NCBI RefSeq assembly: GCF_963678635.1
Contig: NC_087065.1
Span: 45,758,381-45,822,380, forward strand
DNA: 64,000 nucleotides
Origin: Symsagittifera roscoffensis
Taxonomy: Eukaryota; Xenacoelomorpha; Acoela; Convolutidae
Direction: 5' to 3'
Position numbers and translations under genes: made by a program. The notes under the pieces were generated by a model, which worked only from the letters and a program-made list of their open reading frames with translations, did not search any database and was not told the origin of the DNA. Every line of letters begins with the position of its first letter. Positions within the stretch are counted from its first letter, which is position 1. Below, in pieces: positions 1 to 10,759 of this stretch.

Positions 1-330
1 GGTTTATTTAAAATTTTATTTTGCTCTATTGTTCTTGTGGGGAGAAGAAATAATTGAATTTTTCCATAGTTTACTAATGTTGATCCTTGTGCTGTTTCTA
101 GTTTACTGGATGTTTCAAGGGGCGTTAGTTTTGGGTGTAGTGATTTTATCTCATTCCATGTGGGAATGTTTATTATGTTTGATTCTGCTCCTGAATCAAT
201 TAAAAAATCAATTTCAAGATCTGGTCGTTGAAATTCTTTGCTTCTTGGAATTTCTAAAAGAAATGGTATTGTCCAAATTTTTTCTTTGGGTTGTTTTTTT
301 TGTATATTTTGATAGATGTGATTTGTATTC
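1..330 (-). pseudogene. Retropepsin-like protease, start of Pol (copy A1, runs off the window)
   Basis: On the minus strand this region encodes an aspartic protease segment with hydrophobic residues leading into a Asp-Ser-Gly active-site triplet (FLIDSGAESN), about 190-215. This matches the D-S/T-G signature of retroviral-type proteases. The frame here is open to the window edge and continuous with the acidic Gag-PR linker at about 330-640, so A1 is less damaged here than A2, which has an 8-base deletion just after the active site. Confidence 0.75.
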
Positions 331-583
331 AAGCATTTTGTTTTATTATTTTCATTGGATTGATTTGTAGTGTTAATTTCGTTAGTTTCTTGTGCCGTTT
401 GTGTAGAATGGATGGGTTCAATATAATAATTGTGAAGGAGTTCTAATTGATTTTCATATATATGTGATGAAAAAGGTTGTTCATATATAATAGGTTCGTA
501 ATCGTTTTCGACTGCTATCATATTGATGGAGATAGTGTTTTCTGTATCACTTTCTGAATCTGATGATTCACAGTTTATTTGAT

Positions 584-2600
584 TTAGTTGTAGTTCGTTA
601 TTTCCTGTGTCATCAATACCTGGGGGGTCTGATGTTGTTTCTGGGTTTGATTGTACTTGATTAATATTTCTTTGATGTTTAGGTGTACTACTTCTGTGGC
701 GATTGTTAGAATTATTATAATCATATTCCTGTGTGGTGATTGGGAATAATTTCTATAACGGTTATTATAACTTGAATGTCGATTTTGTGAATTATTTCGT
801 GATCTGTTTTGATAATTATTGTTTGGTCTGTTATAGTTTGATCTATTATATGAGTTATTCCTTGATCGATTGTTCGGGTAATTCTGGTTTCGGTTGTTTG
901 AATAACTTCTATTTCGATTATTGGAGTAGTTTCTATTTCTATTGTATGATGAGTTTCGTGATTGATTGTTTGGATAGTAATTATTTCTTGATTGTGAATT
1001 AGATCTAGAAACAAATTGTGTTGTATTTGAATTTGATCTGGAGTAGTTATTTCGACTATTTGGTCTATTGTAATGATTTTGTGACGAATTTTGTGCATTT
1101 CTTCGTTCTGGTGATCTTCCTCTATAACTTGAGTTATATGGTGATTGAGTTCTCGTGTAATTGGTATTGTTCGGAAGTGGTTTTCCTGAAATGTTGTTGC
1201 TGTATACATTTTTGTTCGGTAGATTTTGATCTTTTTTCATGTACTGATAGAATGATTTATTCGGTTCTTTATATTTTTGAGGTTTGTTTTGATTGTCCTG
1301 TTGTTTTTGTCTACATTCAGAAATACTATGTCCGTATCGTCGGCAATAATTACACCATTTTTTGAAAGATGGTTTGCCTTTAAAGTTTGGGTGTTTTTCA
1401 TAAATATTGAGTATTTCAGTGATTTTTTCAACGAGGTCTGTATCTGATTCCTGTATATTATTGATATTTGTGGTATTTGTTTCAATTCGATTAACATATT
1501 GTAATTTCAGATTTTCTGTTTCTTCAAGTTTCATTGTGATTTCCGCTTGCTCTAGTTTATCTACTAGTTTTCGAAAATCTAAATCGGGCTCTCGAATTGA
1601 GGAGGGATGGGATGCTCTCTTTTTTATTGCTATTTTCCTTAATTGAGGTGTTAAGGTCATCATTAAGATTTCTGTCATTTTTGTATTTTTGTAGTCGTGT
1701 GTATTTAGTGAGTTTGCTTTTCGAACTAGTGTTTCGATACGTACTGCTAATTGTTTGATGGTTTCATTTGGTAATCTGCGAATTTCATTACATAAAACTC
1801 TTTGTTGTTGTTTGTTTCTTTCGGAGTCAAACATTTTTGAAAATTCTTGTGTAAATCTTTTCCAATTTGATTTTATTTCTATAGGCAATACTGAAAACCA
1901 TTTTTGGGCTGCGCCGTCTAGGGTTGTTTGTATCAACGCTGTGCGTCGATGTATCCAATTTTGATGTAGTGGCGTATTAATTGGTTCCGGTCCTATATTT
2001 AAAATTAAATTTGCTGTTACTGCATTTAAATAATCTTCTACAGAATATTCAGGGTCTGTTCCTGTGAATACCATTAATGGTTTGTTTGATGTTATTGATG
2101 ATCCACCCATAAGGTAGGGATTCATTGTCATTTGTGCATTTGGCATTTGTGAAAAATTCGAAAGTTGATTTTTCGTTATTTCGTGTTGTTGAAGGTAATA
2201 TGGAAGTGGTATTTCATTTTGCATTTGTGTTGGTTGATACGAGTGTGTAATCATTTGGTTTTGTGGCTGAATTGGTTGAAAAGATTGTGTATTAATTGGG
2301 TTTTGCATTTGTATTGGTTGTTGATTTTGTGTATCTGTTGGGTGTGGAGAAAAAATTCTATGATATGTATACGGTTTCTGCACTCCTTGTCCACGATATT
2401 CTTGAGTGTATGGTGCAAATATATCTGGTTGTAGATAATCATCATCAGAGGATAAATAATACGTTTGATGAGGTGCTTGCTTTTATTTTTATTCTGTTGA
2501 AAGAATGGGTAATTTTCACTACGATCCTGTGGAGGATGTGAATTAGTTTGAAAATTTACTGAGTTGGTTGTTGCCATTGGGTTATCCCAATATCGAGATC
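584..2600 (-). pseudogene. gag: Gag, capsid-like and nucleocapsid part (copy A1)
   Basis: A 599-codon open stretch (2383-584) holds a retrotransposon-Gag-like capsid region (LDGAAQKWFSVLP followed by WKRFTQEF), a CX2CX4HX4C zinc knuckle (CNYCRRYGHSISEC), and a tail of about 200 residues built almost only of Arg, Asn, Ser, Tyr and Gln. The 2383 start is a GTG, not a true initiator: alignment to A2 shows the reading frame continues from the N-terminal half upstream. Single-base frameshifts near 2480 and 2610 separate the halves, and another near 720 throws the C-terminus out of the protease frame. Role by family: virion core assembly and RNA packaging. Confidence 0.8.
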
Positions 2601-3872
2601 TTATCTGATTATTATTATTTTTCGTGGGGGATAGTTTGTTTTTGATGAATGTGCGTAATTATAATTGTGTTCTGCAAAAGTGTTTCTTGTGAACGTTTTG
2701 CGTGTTTTTGACGGTATTGTCATGGGTCTATATGTTTGATAATCCATTTGTGAATATTTTGGGTCAACGGAAGGTTTAACGGTTGATTGTAAGGTTACCT
2801 GTGCTAGTGAAGTGTTTGTATTTCTTGGTGTTGTTAAATTTGGACGTATTGGTGAAATACTTTGTTGTGTAGTTGTTGTTGTTTGTACAATTTCTTCATT
2901 TATGAAGTGTGATGGTGTCTGAATATCTTGCTGAGTGAGATTTCTAGTTCCATTAACGTTTTCATTGTGTATGACGGTCGAGTTTAAGCTGTTATTTCGC
3001 GTATCCGGTAGAAATGTATTGTAGTTTAATGGTGTTGCATCAATCGTTAATGGTACTACTCTTACATAATCTCTGGTATAAGATATTGTACTTATTGCTT
3101 GACTTGCAATTGATTGTGGGATATTTATAAATGCATAATGAGACCATTCGGGGTCCCAAACGTAGTCTGACTGTTCTGTGATGGCGGTATCATCGTTTGA
3201 ATTTTGAGGTCTGAAATTTTTTCTTGCTTGTGAAATTAAATCTATATTATGTGTCAAATAATATATTATAAACCATGCCAAAATTTTTTGTAAGTCATGT
3301 TTTGTATGTTGTGAAACATCATCTTTGGTGAAATTTTCTTTAATTATATGTAGAAAAGTTGAAAATAGTGTGATTTCATGTCGTACCTTTATATGTTTGG
3401 ATGTCTCTGTCGGTGAGACACTTGGGGTTGGAATTTCGTTCTCTAATATTGAGATATAACTATATATTATGGCAAAAACTTCATTAGTGAATATGGAGTT
3501 TGCTCTTTGTGAGTTATGATATTGTATGCTTTTTATGTATTCTGAGAATACTTTTGAAAATTCTAAATCAAGGTCGTCTGTTTGAATTACATATTTGTGG
3601 TGATTCGGGTTTGGTGAGCTGAATTCTATGGTGTAGATTCCGTATTGTTGTGTCAAATTACATATATCTTTCAGATAGTGATCAATAATTTGTCTTTTGA
3701 TCTGTACATCTGGGAACTCTGCTTTACATGGGCTGATTCCGGGTTCAAATAAATTTAGTAGTAAATTCTTGCAAAGTATATGCTGTCCTCTATCATTAGG
3801 TGCATCTACGAGGAAGGGGAAGATATCGTCATCATCTGGACTATCTTCACTTGGAGTGTGTGTTTGGCTCAT
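2601..3872 (-). CDS. gag: Gag N-terminal extension (copy A1)
   Basis: A 423-codon ORF starts at the ATG at 3872, the same start as the 528-codon ORF of A2. The first ~330 residues look globular (motifs PFLVDAPNDRGQH, YGIYTIEFSSPNP, DYVWDPEWSHYAF) and are followed by a Thr/Asn/Gln-rich linker. It has no resemblance I recognise to matrix or other known Gag domains. About 450 residues ahead of the capsid-like region is long for a Ty3/gypsy-type Gag. The last residues are frameshifted relative to A2. Conservation of the frame between two copies supports real coding; function unknown. Confidence 0.75.
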   Translation of the reverse strand: MSQTHTPSEDSPDDDDIFPFLVDAPNDRGQHILCKNLLLNLFEPGISPCKAEFPDVQIKRQIIDHYLKDICNLTQQYGIYTIEFSSPNPNHHKYVIQTDDLDLEFSKVFSEYIKSIQYHNSQRANSIFTNEVFAIIYSYISILENEIPTPSVSPTETSKHIKVRHEITLFSTFLHIIKENFTKDDVSQHTKHDLQKILAWFIIYYLTHNIDLISQARKNFRPQNSNDDTAITEQSDYVWDPEWSHYAFINIPQSIASQAISTISYTRDYVRVVPLTIDATPLNYNTFLPDTRNNSLNSTVIHNENVNGTRNLTQQDIQTPSHFINEEIVQTTTTTQQSISPIRPNLTTPRNTNTSLAQVTLQSTVKPSVDPKYSQMDYQTYRPMTIPSKTRKTFTRNTFAEHNYNYAHSSKTNYPPRKIIIIR

Positions 3873-3927
3873 TTTTTCGTTTAATGACTGTTAATAGGTA
3901 ATTATCGATGTGTCTAATTGGTTGATT

Positions 3928-4314
3928 CTAATTATATAAATGTACTGGTTTGTGTTTATATTGCTTTTTTATTCTTCTTTTTCCTCTTTTTGATGAATTT
4001 GAAGTTGTTTCTGAGTCGGAAAAATATAATTGATCGTGAATGGGGCAATTTTTATCTATAGATTCTTTTAATTTATAGAGTTCGTCTAAATTGCTGGCTT
4101 CTGATTCTGAAAATGCGTTTCTATTTTTGGAAATTCTTTTTCGTGTTATTTGTCTTTGTTTAGTTATTATTTTTCTTTTTAGTGTTTGTCGTTTTGTTCT
4201 AATATATCCAACTGTTTGTGTGTGAGGTGTGATTACAAGGTCGTATTTTTTGTTTTCTATTTCACAGTTGTGCAAAACGATTGTTTGTTTGTTTCCTAGA
4301 TTTTTAAATGACAT
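3928..4314 (-). CDS. Small basic ORF upstream of Gag (copy A1, intact)
   Basis: A 128-codon ORF begins with ATG 56 bases before Gag starts being approached on the minus strand. It is strongly basic, with Lys/Arg clusters in the middle (TLKRKIITKQRQITRKR) and at the C-terminus (SKRGKRRIKKQYKHK), separated by an acidic Ser/Glu-rich stretch. This composition suits nucleic-acid binding or nuclear localisation, but I recognise no family. The homologue in A2 has lost its start and is frameshifted. A separate ORF ahead of gag is uncommon in Ty3/gypsy-type elements, so it could be an accessory gene of family A. Confidence 0.6.
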   Translation of the reverse strand: MSFKNLGNKQTIVLHNCEIENKKYDLVITPHTQTVGYIRTKRQTLKRKIITKQRQITRKRISKNRNAFSESEASNLDELYKLKESIDKNCPIHDQLYFSDSETTSNSSKRGKRRIKKQYKHKPVHLYN

Positions 4315-4687
4315 AAGGTTTAGGATGATGGATGCAAAAAGTTGTTAGATGATTTCTATTTTCTTAAATTGTTAGTCCTTACGATTTTTTGGTTAGCTTA
4401 ACCTGGGTCTATTTGTTCAGGGTTGGAGAGGAAAGTATATCGATTCCGAAGAATGATTTTTTACTTTCTCGTGGCTAGTATAAGCTAAGGTGTTAACTTA
4501 CTTAATCTTACTTAAGGGTAGTGATTGTGTTCAAGGGTTGGAGAATAGTAAATCGATCCACAAGGTTCAGGTATAATTAGAACGCGAGTAGTTCGTTAGA
4601 TACTATTTTAAACTTACTAAGTCTACGATTTATCCTGGGTCTGGTAAGAGGAGGGTTCAAGTGAAGGATGAATAACCGAATTTCTTC
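4315..4687 (-). other. Family A leader segment (copy A1)
   Basis: Non-coding leader sequence matching 11990-12362 of copy A2 in inverted orientation. It contains AT-rich sequence and no open frame that is conserved between the two copies. The match runs into the N gap. Confidence 0.7.
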
Positions 4688-4887
4688 NNNNNNNNNNNNN
4701 NNNNNNNNNNNNNNNNNNNNNNNNNNNNNNNNNNNNNNNNNNNNNNNNNNNNNNNNNNNNNNNNNNNNNNNNNNNNNNNNNNNNNNNNNNNNNNNNNNNN
4801 NNNNNNNNNNNNNNNNNNNNNNNNNNNNNNNNNNNNNNNNNNNNNNNNNNNNNNNNNNNNNNNNNNNNNNNNNNNNNNNNNNNNNNN
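4688..4887. other. Assembly gap of 200 N
   Basis: Exactly 200 consecutive N. The round length suggests a scaffolding placeholder, so the true gap size is unknown. It sits at the breakpoint where homology of copy A1 to A2 ends, so the A1 5' end (about 1.2 kb including the LTR) may be hidden here. Confidence 1.
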
Positions 4888-5305
4888 CCAGTTCCTTGCT
4901 AACAGACAAGTTTCCTCTGAGTCACCCTGTTCGCAATCAAAAAATATCTTCAGTATACCTGTTAGTTTCCGCTGGAAACTCTGATTTTGGATCACCCTCG
5001 AGTTAGACCAAGCCTTTTTTGGCTTTCACGGACATCCAATACCACTTTCTTTGCGACCAAAGCTATATACCAACCAAAGTTTCGGCTGCCTACAACAACG
5101 AGTTTGAAACGTTCTTCAAAGCTACTGGTTCTGACTTTCATCACCACTTGTCCACTTGCTTCAATTTTGAGTTGTCTTCTTTTGAAAAATCTCTTCTGCT
5201 TTTTTTTCATCTTCATGAGAGAATCAAAGAGGCCAAATAATACCAGCAATTTTCCACAAGGAAATACTAGTCCGTCGTTTTGTCAATCACGTTTTGTCAA
5301 TCCCG
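4888..5305. other. Sequence after the gap without a supported gene
   Basis: Less AT-rich than its surroundings and open in more than one frame (4987-5433 and 5019-5240 on plus, 4992-5249 on minus). None of the translations shows a recognisable domain, and the plus-strand frame runs straight into a minisatellite. It could be a decayed transposon or an exon fragment; I cannot decide. Confidence 0.3.
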
Positions 5306-5530
5306 AGTGCAACAAGTTACTACGAGTGCAACAAGTTACTACGAGTGCAATAAGTAATTACGAGTGCAACAATTTACTACGAGTGCAACAAGTTACTACG
5401 AGTGCAACAAGTTACTACGAGTGCAACAAGTAACTACGAGTACAACAAGTTACTACGAGTGCAACAAGTATAGTTACGAGAGAAAGAAGTAACTACGAGT
5501 GCAACAAGTTTGAGTGCAATAAATTATCGT
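5306..5530 (+). repeat. 19-bp minisatellite
   Basis: About eleven tandem copies of the unit gagtgcaacaagttactac. The first eight are near-perfect; the later ones are shortened or mutated (for example gagagaaagaagtaactac). The unit is not a multiple of three and lacks spacers, so it is neither coding nor a CRISPR array. Confidence 0.9.
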
Positions 5531-5814
5531 GCATATTTTTGTACTTTCGTCTGATACTATAGCTTTATAGTTGCTGGCACCGTCTAAAGATTATAGGTCA
5601 AATAACAATCAAATTGCTTGCTCTCACAAATCATGAAAGCGACAGTCATTGATGTTTTTTGAAAATGAATCGCAATAGAAATTGAAAAGTGTTTCCCATA
5701 AATTGCTTTGAAAGAATAGTGTCCTTGTGGCCTTCAGAGGTGACCTTTCAGAGATTAAGAGATTAACAAGTTAAAGCTAATCTAATTATTATTTTTAAAA
5801 TTCATCATTGAGTT
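5531..5814. other. AT-rich non-coding DNA
   Basis: Nothing recognisable between the minisatellite and the possible exon at 5815. Confidence 0.4.
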
Positions 5815-6013
5815 ATGATTGCACAATTAGTTTTGGTTATCAGATTCGCTTACCTTTTAAGTTTGTTCGGTCTCTGTCGCGGGGATGATGATAGAGGATA
5901 CGTGATTTATCCGAGCAACGACAAAAAGACTGCACTCTCATTCATTGCTTTTCTTCAATTTTTTGCTCTACTGGTACGAACACTTTCGGTAGAAGAAATA
6001 GACCCACGGAGTC
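5815..6013 (+). CDS. Possible first coding exon with signal peptide
   Basis: The ATG at 5815 opens a frame whose first ~22 residues form a hydrophobic signal-peptide-like segment (MIAQLVLVIRFAYLLSLFGL), followed by an acidic DDDRGYVIYPS stretch, a second hydrophobic segment (ALSFIAFLQFFALLV) and VEEIDPRS. A consensus donor GTAAGT follows at 6014, leaving phase 1. The next supported plus-strand exon, at 31671, needs phase-1 entry, so the two could belong to one gene across a 25.7-kb intron. The ORF itself reads on to 6111, so an unspliced spurious ORF is the alternative. I recognise no family. Confidence 0.35.
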
Positions 6014-6324
6014 GTAAGTTGGTTAAAAATTTCAGACTAAGTTGCATTATTGAATATAGCAAACAAGAAAATTTGAAAAAAATGTTTCAGAGCGTGTTCA
6101 TACTTATATAATTAAAGCTTGAAACTACAAAAAGTTTTTAAAACATGAATTTCAAAAATCCTTTCTCCTTTCACTAATATTTAGGTTGTTGCAACACTTT
6201 TGTTTGCCATAGGCAGCAAAAATACGTCAAATTTAAATATATATTTTTTTAAGGATTTTTAAGTTCTCGCATGATTTTGCGCTTTACCGAATTTCCTTAG
6301 CATTTTATGCTTAACAAGCTTCTA
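6014..6324. other. AT-rich non-coding DNA
   Basis: No coding frame beyond the read-through of the preceding ORF. Possibly the start of a long intron. Confidence 0.4.
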
Positions 6325-7050
6325 CAGTGCTGATTTAAACTATCTAGACAAAACAAACCGAAATAGTAAATTTGAATGCATTTTCTCAAATTGGGCTAAG
6401 ATGAGAAAAAAATGAAAAATTGCTTAAAATTTTAACAGAGTTATTTCAATTTGTTTTATGAAACTCGGAACCAAAATTGTGCCCCCAAAAATTGGTCAAT
6501 TTGTTTTTTTTAGTATCGAAAAGTAGGCCTCAAGTACTGAATTAATTTATAAGAAAGATGTATTAAACTGAAGCCTCTTACACAGCCCAACAACGTTCTA
6601 GAAAAATTATCTCGAAAAACTTTGGTCAAAATTTTCAAATTTGTTTTTAAGCAAATATTTTGATAATTTTACAGTAAATAGAACGTTTTTTGACCGTCAA
6701 TCACAAATTTCTTATCAAATATAAATTTTTGGAGATTTTATCTTGCTAGAACTTTGTTGGGCTGTGTAAGACGCCAACAAAGTGAAAGTCTTCGATATAA
6801 CTTTCTTGTAAGTTGATTCAATAATTTAAGTGTACTTCTTGATTTACTACAAAAGTCAAATTTACCCATTTTTGGGTTTTATTTTTGGTTCCAAATTTCC
6901 CAAAACTAATTGCACCATGATAATTGTAATAAAAAACTCAGTTAATTTTGGTTCACACCATTTTTTGTTTAATCTCAAGCCAATTTAAGAAAAACGCATT
7001 TTTAACTTCCAACGTTGTTCGTTTTGTCCGGGTAACTTAAGCCAGCACTG
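6325..7050. mobile_element. Tc1/mariner-type foldback MITE
   Basis: A 726-bp element whose two ends are inverted copies of each other. The left end begins CAGTGCTGATTTAAAC and the right end, inverted, begins CAGTGCTGGCTTAAGT. The arms can be followed inward for roughly 300 bp with interruptions; the shared block TTACACAGCCCAACAA lies at about 6578 and, inverted, at about 6758. It is flanked by TA at 6323-6324 and 7051-7052. CAGTGCTGGC is the terminal sequence known for Tc1, and TA duplication is the rule for this superfamily. No transposase is encoded, so it is non-autonomous. Confidence 0.8.
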
Positions 7051-9105
7051 TATAGTGCTGACTTTGAAAAATTCGGCAAATTGTACTAACAAACTTATAA
7101 TTTTGTTTCTAGCAAATCTGCTAAGTATGGATAAAAATTGAGGAAGACAAAAAATTTGGATTTCTATCAGCTTTCTTCTGATGCAATTCGAACTAGTGAA
7201 AAAAAATGAGCGCAAGTTCAGGCTTTTACTCTAAAATGCTTAATTTCGAGGACCATTTTCACAATTTTTATTTAGGTATCTTGCAAACGTTTTTCACCGA
7301 CCGACAGCAAATGATCAGAGCTACTCTCGCTGAAAATTTCATTTTTTGATTTGAATCAATGCTGGTTGTTCCGGTCTGAAAATGTCTAGTTTTTGCCTCT
7401 TGTAATAGATTTTTCTAACGGTGTGAAGTTATAACAAACAATAGAAATGAGAAAAATGGTCGCACTGAACAAGGCAACATAACCGCTTAAAACGTTTTCC
7501 CGCTTAAAATTGTCAATCTCAGACTCAGAATAAACTGTTAGATTTTTTAAATTAGAATAATTGGTGGTAACTTGCTGTCGGTCGATATGAAAAATATACT
7601 AAAAAAATTGAAGATATTGTGGTTCAAATTTGCCCCTAATTTTTGGGTTATTTGTGAGTAAAACCTGAATTTGTGTTTAATTTTGTCCACTAGTGCATAT
7701 TGCAAAACTCCAAAGTGAACTGACATGCCTTAAATGTGGTCAATTCAAATGTTTCAAAATTGAGGACGGAAACAGATTTTTTTTGGAAAAATTTTACATT
7801 GGTTGACCCTGTTTCACTTCTGAATTTTTGAACCACAATATTTGAGACGTTTTAAGGGACGTAACTTTAGTTTTGACATTTGATAAATACTCTAATTGCA
7901 CCATAAAAGTGCTGGTTCAATTCCAAACAAAGTTCGTATTCATCTTTTTTTGTTCAAATTCAACCAAAATTGAGAACTGAGTATAAAAATATTTTCCTAG
8001 TTCAAATTATCCAGTTATTTTGAACCAACGCTACAGAAGATTGCTCAGCGAAAAATAACTTTAAAATTCTTTAAAACACTAAAACATGCGTGAACTAAAC
8101 ACTTTAAATTTTGCTAAAAAACCTTGATAAGTTGGATCATTTGTTACCAGAGTTTTTTTGTCATTGTGCGTGAAACAGACAAAACTGTTATAAAGCATTA
8201 CAAAATCAGTTTTTTTTGGAAAATATTGAATAAAATAAAATAATCATTTCAACAGTTTTGATGGTGCTCATTTTTTTAATAACTTTTAGACTTTTTTGTT
8301 TTTAAGGGTATTGAACGTAGTTAGTCTTTGTGATTTTTTTTGATTTTTGCAGGAAAAAAATCAGTGAAATTTGTTCTCGCTCAGTTTTCATTTCTTGCGG
8401 TTTGATTTTTTTTCTTCTTAAGTTCAGTTTTCAGTTTGTTTTTTAAAAGGAAGGCAAGCTCCAGTATTGAACAGCGAAAGTGTAAAAATGACGAAAAACG
8501 TGATCGACTTCTAGTTTCGAGAATGAAAACTAATTGTCAGCGGAATTAAAAGTTTACCTATTGATGATCCAACTTTCTGAAATTTGGTTGAATTTATCAA
8601 AACAAGTATCACTCTTAAATTAAGCTAAAATTCAAATAACTTAATGGGCATAAATCTTTTTCTTTAAAATATGAATCTTGAAGCTTTTTTAAAAACACGG
8701 TGTTTTTTTTGTTCCATTGCGATCATTTTTCTTTTTCAACTGTGAGATGGCTATGTTCCTTTTTGTTTTGATTTTTAGGACCTTACAATCACTTGAACCC
8801 ATCTATGTAATCTCCTAGTTGTGGCAATTAACTTAAGGTTATAAAACACACACTTTTGTCCCAATTTTTGATAGGAGAAATGTAACAACTTTAGGTACTT
8901 TCAATTTTCATAGTTTTTTGTCTTTCCGATTGGAAGAGGCGCATTTAGCTCTTAATTCCAGTGCCTAGCCCTTCAAATAGCCCATCATTGAAACATTTGT
9001 GTGGTCCACCAATACTGGAAAAAATTTGCAATAACTTACACAAAACAGAATCAAACAATGGTACTTTACAACGCCAAACTCGGTTGCTTTGGCAGTGGCG
9101 TGGAC
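7051..9105. repeat. AT-rich non-coding DNA with short inverted repeats
   Basis: No gene seen. Two further inverted pairs are visible: CGACCGACAGCAA near 7298 against its complement near 7573, and ATTGTGGTTCAAA near 7617 against its complement near 7830. Both may mark decayed foldback elements, but I find no flanking duplication. The rest is low-complexity A/T-rich sequence. Confidence 0.4.
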
Positions 9106-9530
9106 CAGGGGCGGATTTAGGGGGGGGGACGCCCTCCTCCTCAGGGATTCGACCCCCTGCCGACCCAAAGGGTCCCCCCTTTGATACTTTTTCAGAAATC
9201 CATTTTTGGCCGACGAACTCTAAAATTTTTCTAAAGGCGCCTTGGGCGCCAATATATACCAACTTTGAGGGGGAGCGCGCGCCAAAAAAAAACGCGATTT
9301 TTTGTCAAAATTTTTCAAAAAGTGCCCAAAAACGGCTTTTTTTTTACTGTTTTTTCAGAAATTTGCCTGCGGCGCAGGAAATTTAGCCAAAATGGGGGCA
9401 AAAAAAGTGCTTTGGGAGAGCTTCAAAAATCAATTTGGTCGACCTAAGAAAAAAAAAAAAAAGGTCGTCAAAATTTTCGAATTTTTTTGAAAATCCGCCC
9501 CCCCTCGAGAAAATCCTAGATCCGCCCCTG
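9106..9530. mobile_element. hAT-type MITE with 8-bp target duplication
   Basis: A 425-bp element with terminal inverted repeats CAGGGGCGGATTTAGG and, inverted at the right end, CAGGGGCGGATCTAGG. It is flanked by exact 8-bp direct repeats GCGTGGAC at 9098-9105 and 9531-9538. Eight-bp duplications and CAGGG termini are characteristic of hAT transposons. The interior is G/C- and homopolymer-rich and has no transposase; small ORFs inside it are incidental. The exact duplication implies limited decay since insertion. Confidence 0.9.
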
Positions 9531-10755
9531 GCGTGGACTCTATGGACATTGTCACTAGGTTACAGCAAATTTGCTCAAGATTCCAAGAAACAGCGAGAAA
9601 TTAGGAATGAAAACCAAATTAATTCGCTCGCGCGTTCAAAATGTGGGATCCAGAGACTATGTGGAACTTAAAAACAAATGCCTAGCCGAGTGTCTGTTTT
9701 GAATTCTTGAAATAAACACGTCTTTTCAATTAACGACATTTGTATTTACAATCAGCAGATCCCAGAAGATGGCAGAAGATTTGAAATTTTTTCATTAGAT
9801 TCCATAAACATATAGTTACTTTACTATATTACTGAATGACCAATTATTAGGCGATTGAACCTTATTTTTATCCCCAATTTGGACAAATATATCAATTTTA
9901 AGACACTATGAATCCCCTTCAATTCATCTTCTACTTATAAACATTCAATACAACTAAATCGACGTTTATGACACTGTTAAGTACGTTTTTAAAATCGATT
10001 TCTTTAAATCAGCAATTATTATGCCAATAAAATTTTCACGCATTCGAAAAATTGTAATGAGCTCCACAAGTATGTTTTCAACTCAATCGCTTGATTTTGA
10101 GGAATCAACTGACAAATTCTGGATTCTACTGACAAATTCTGAAATCCAATTCGCCTATGCACCGAGTTTTATGTAATTCAGCAACGAAAGGGCAGTTTTT
10201 GCTGCTTTTCATAATAACAAACAATTTATCCGAATTTTGTGCGGGCGGCTTTTTGTCTCTGGATTTTAGCTTTAAAAAATTAAGCACATGTAACAGATTG
10301 TGACCACCCATTTCCGCCCCAAAAGCAGTTATTTCTATCGTAAAACTATTTCCTTTATTTCATTCATTTCGCTACCATTCTACCATTCATTGGTCATTTT
10401 GATTGGAGTCAACACGAGAGCAACCGTGTCTGTACAAAACAGTCCCATACAAAACAGTCCAATCGAAAAGTCCGGAAAAGTATAAAAATGAACGAACAAC
10501 AGTCACAAGTAATAAAGGTAACATGATATAAGGGAGGGGGAATGAATGAGGGTTAAAAATATCAGCCGTCTGGTGTTCTGTGGGACTGAGAAGCAGGGCT
10601 TTAGAGCTGTCTATGTGGACGACCAATGTAAACAGTACACCATCGTGACAGTCGTCGAGCATTCCGGCTTCCGATCAGGTAAATTATCATGTTGAACTCA
10701 ACGTCATTTGAAAAATTACATTTCAAAGTTCGCGACAGTCAATAGCAATTGATGC
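9531..10755. other. Non-coding DNA between MITE and family A element
   Basis: No supported gene. Short ORFs at 10126-10311, 10300-10485 and 10387-10662 show no domain and overlap on opposite strands. Left flank of the A2 insertion. Confidence 0.5.
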
Positions 10756-10759
10756 ATGA

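Larger units (their letters stand above)
1..4687 (-). mobile_element. Family A env-type LTR retroelement, copy A1 (5' part)
   Basis: This stretch is the reverse-complement homologue of positions ~11980-16530 in copy A2. It contains, in element order, leader, small basic ORF, Gag and the start of protease, and leaves the window at base 1 inside protease. The 5' LTR and about 1.2 kb of leader are absent: homology stops at 4687, where the N gap begins, and the sequence after the gap is unrelated. The two copies align almost throughout with scattered substitutions and small indels. Confidence 0.9.

Noticed and set aside
5019-5240. 73-codon plus ORF and 85-codon minus ORF after the gap
   Set aside because: Both strands are open, with no domain, splice signal or homologous copy to choose between them.
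5306-5530. CRISPR-like array
   Set aside because: Units are contiguous 19-mers with no spacers, in a eukaryotic context.
8945-9490. Several ORFs of 60-141 codons across the MITE
   Set aside because: They lie within a non-coding hAT MITE and overlap on both strands.
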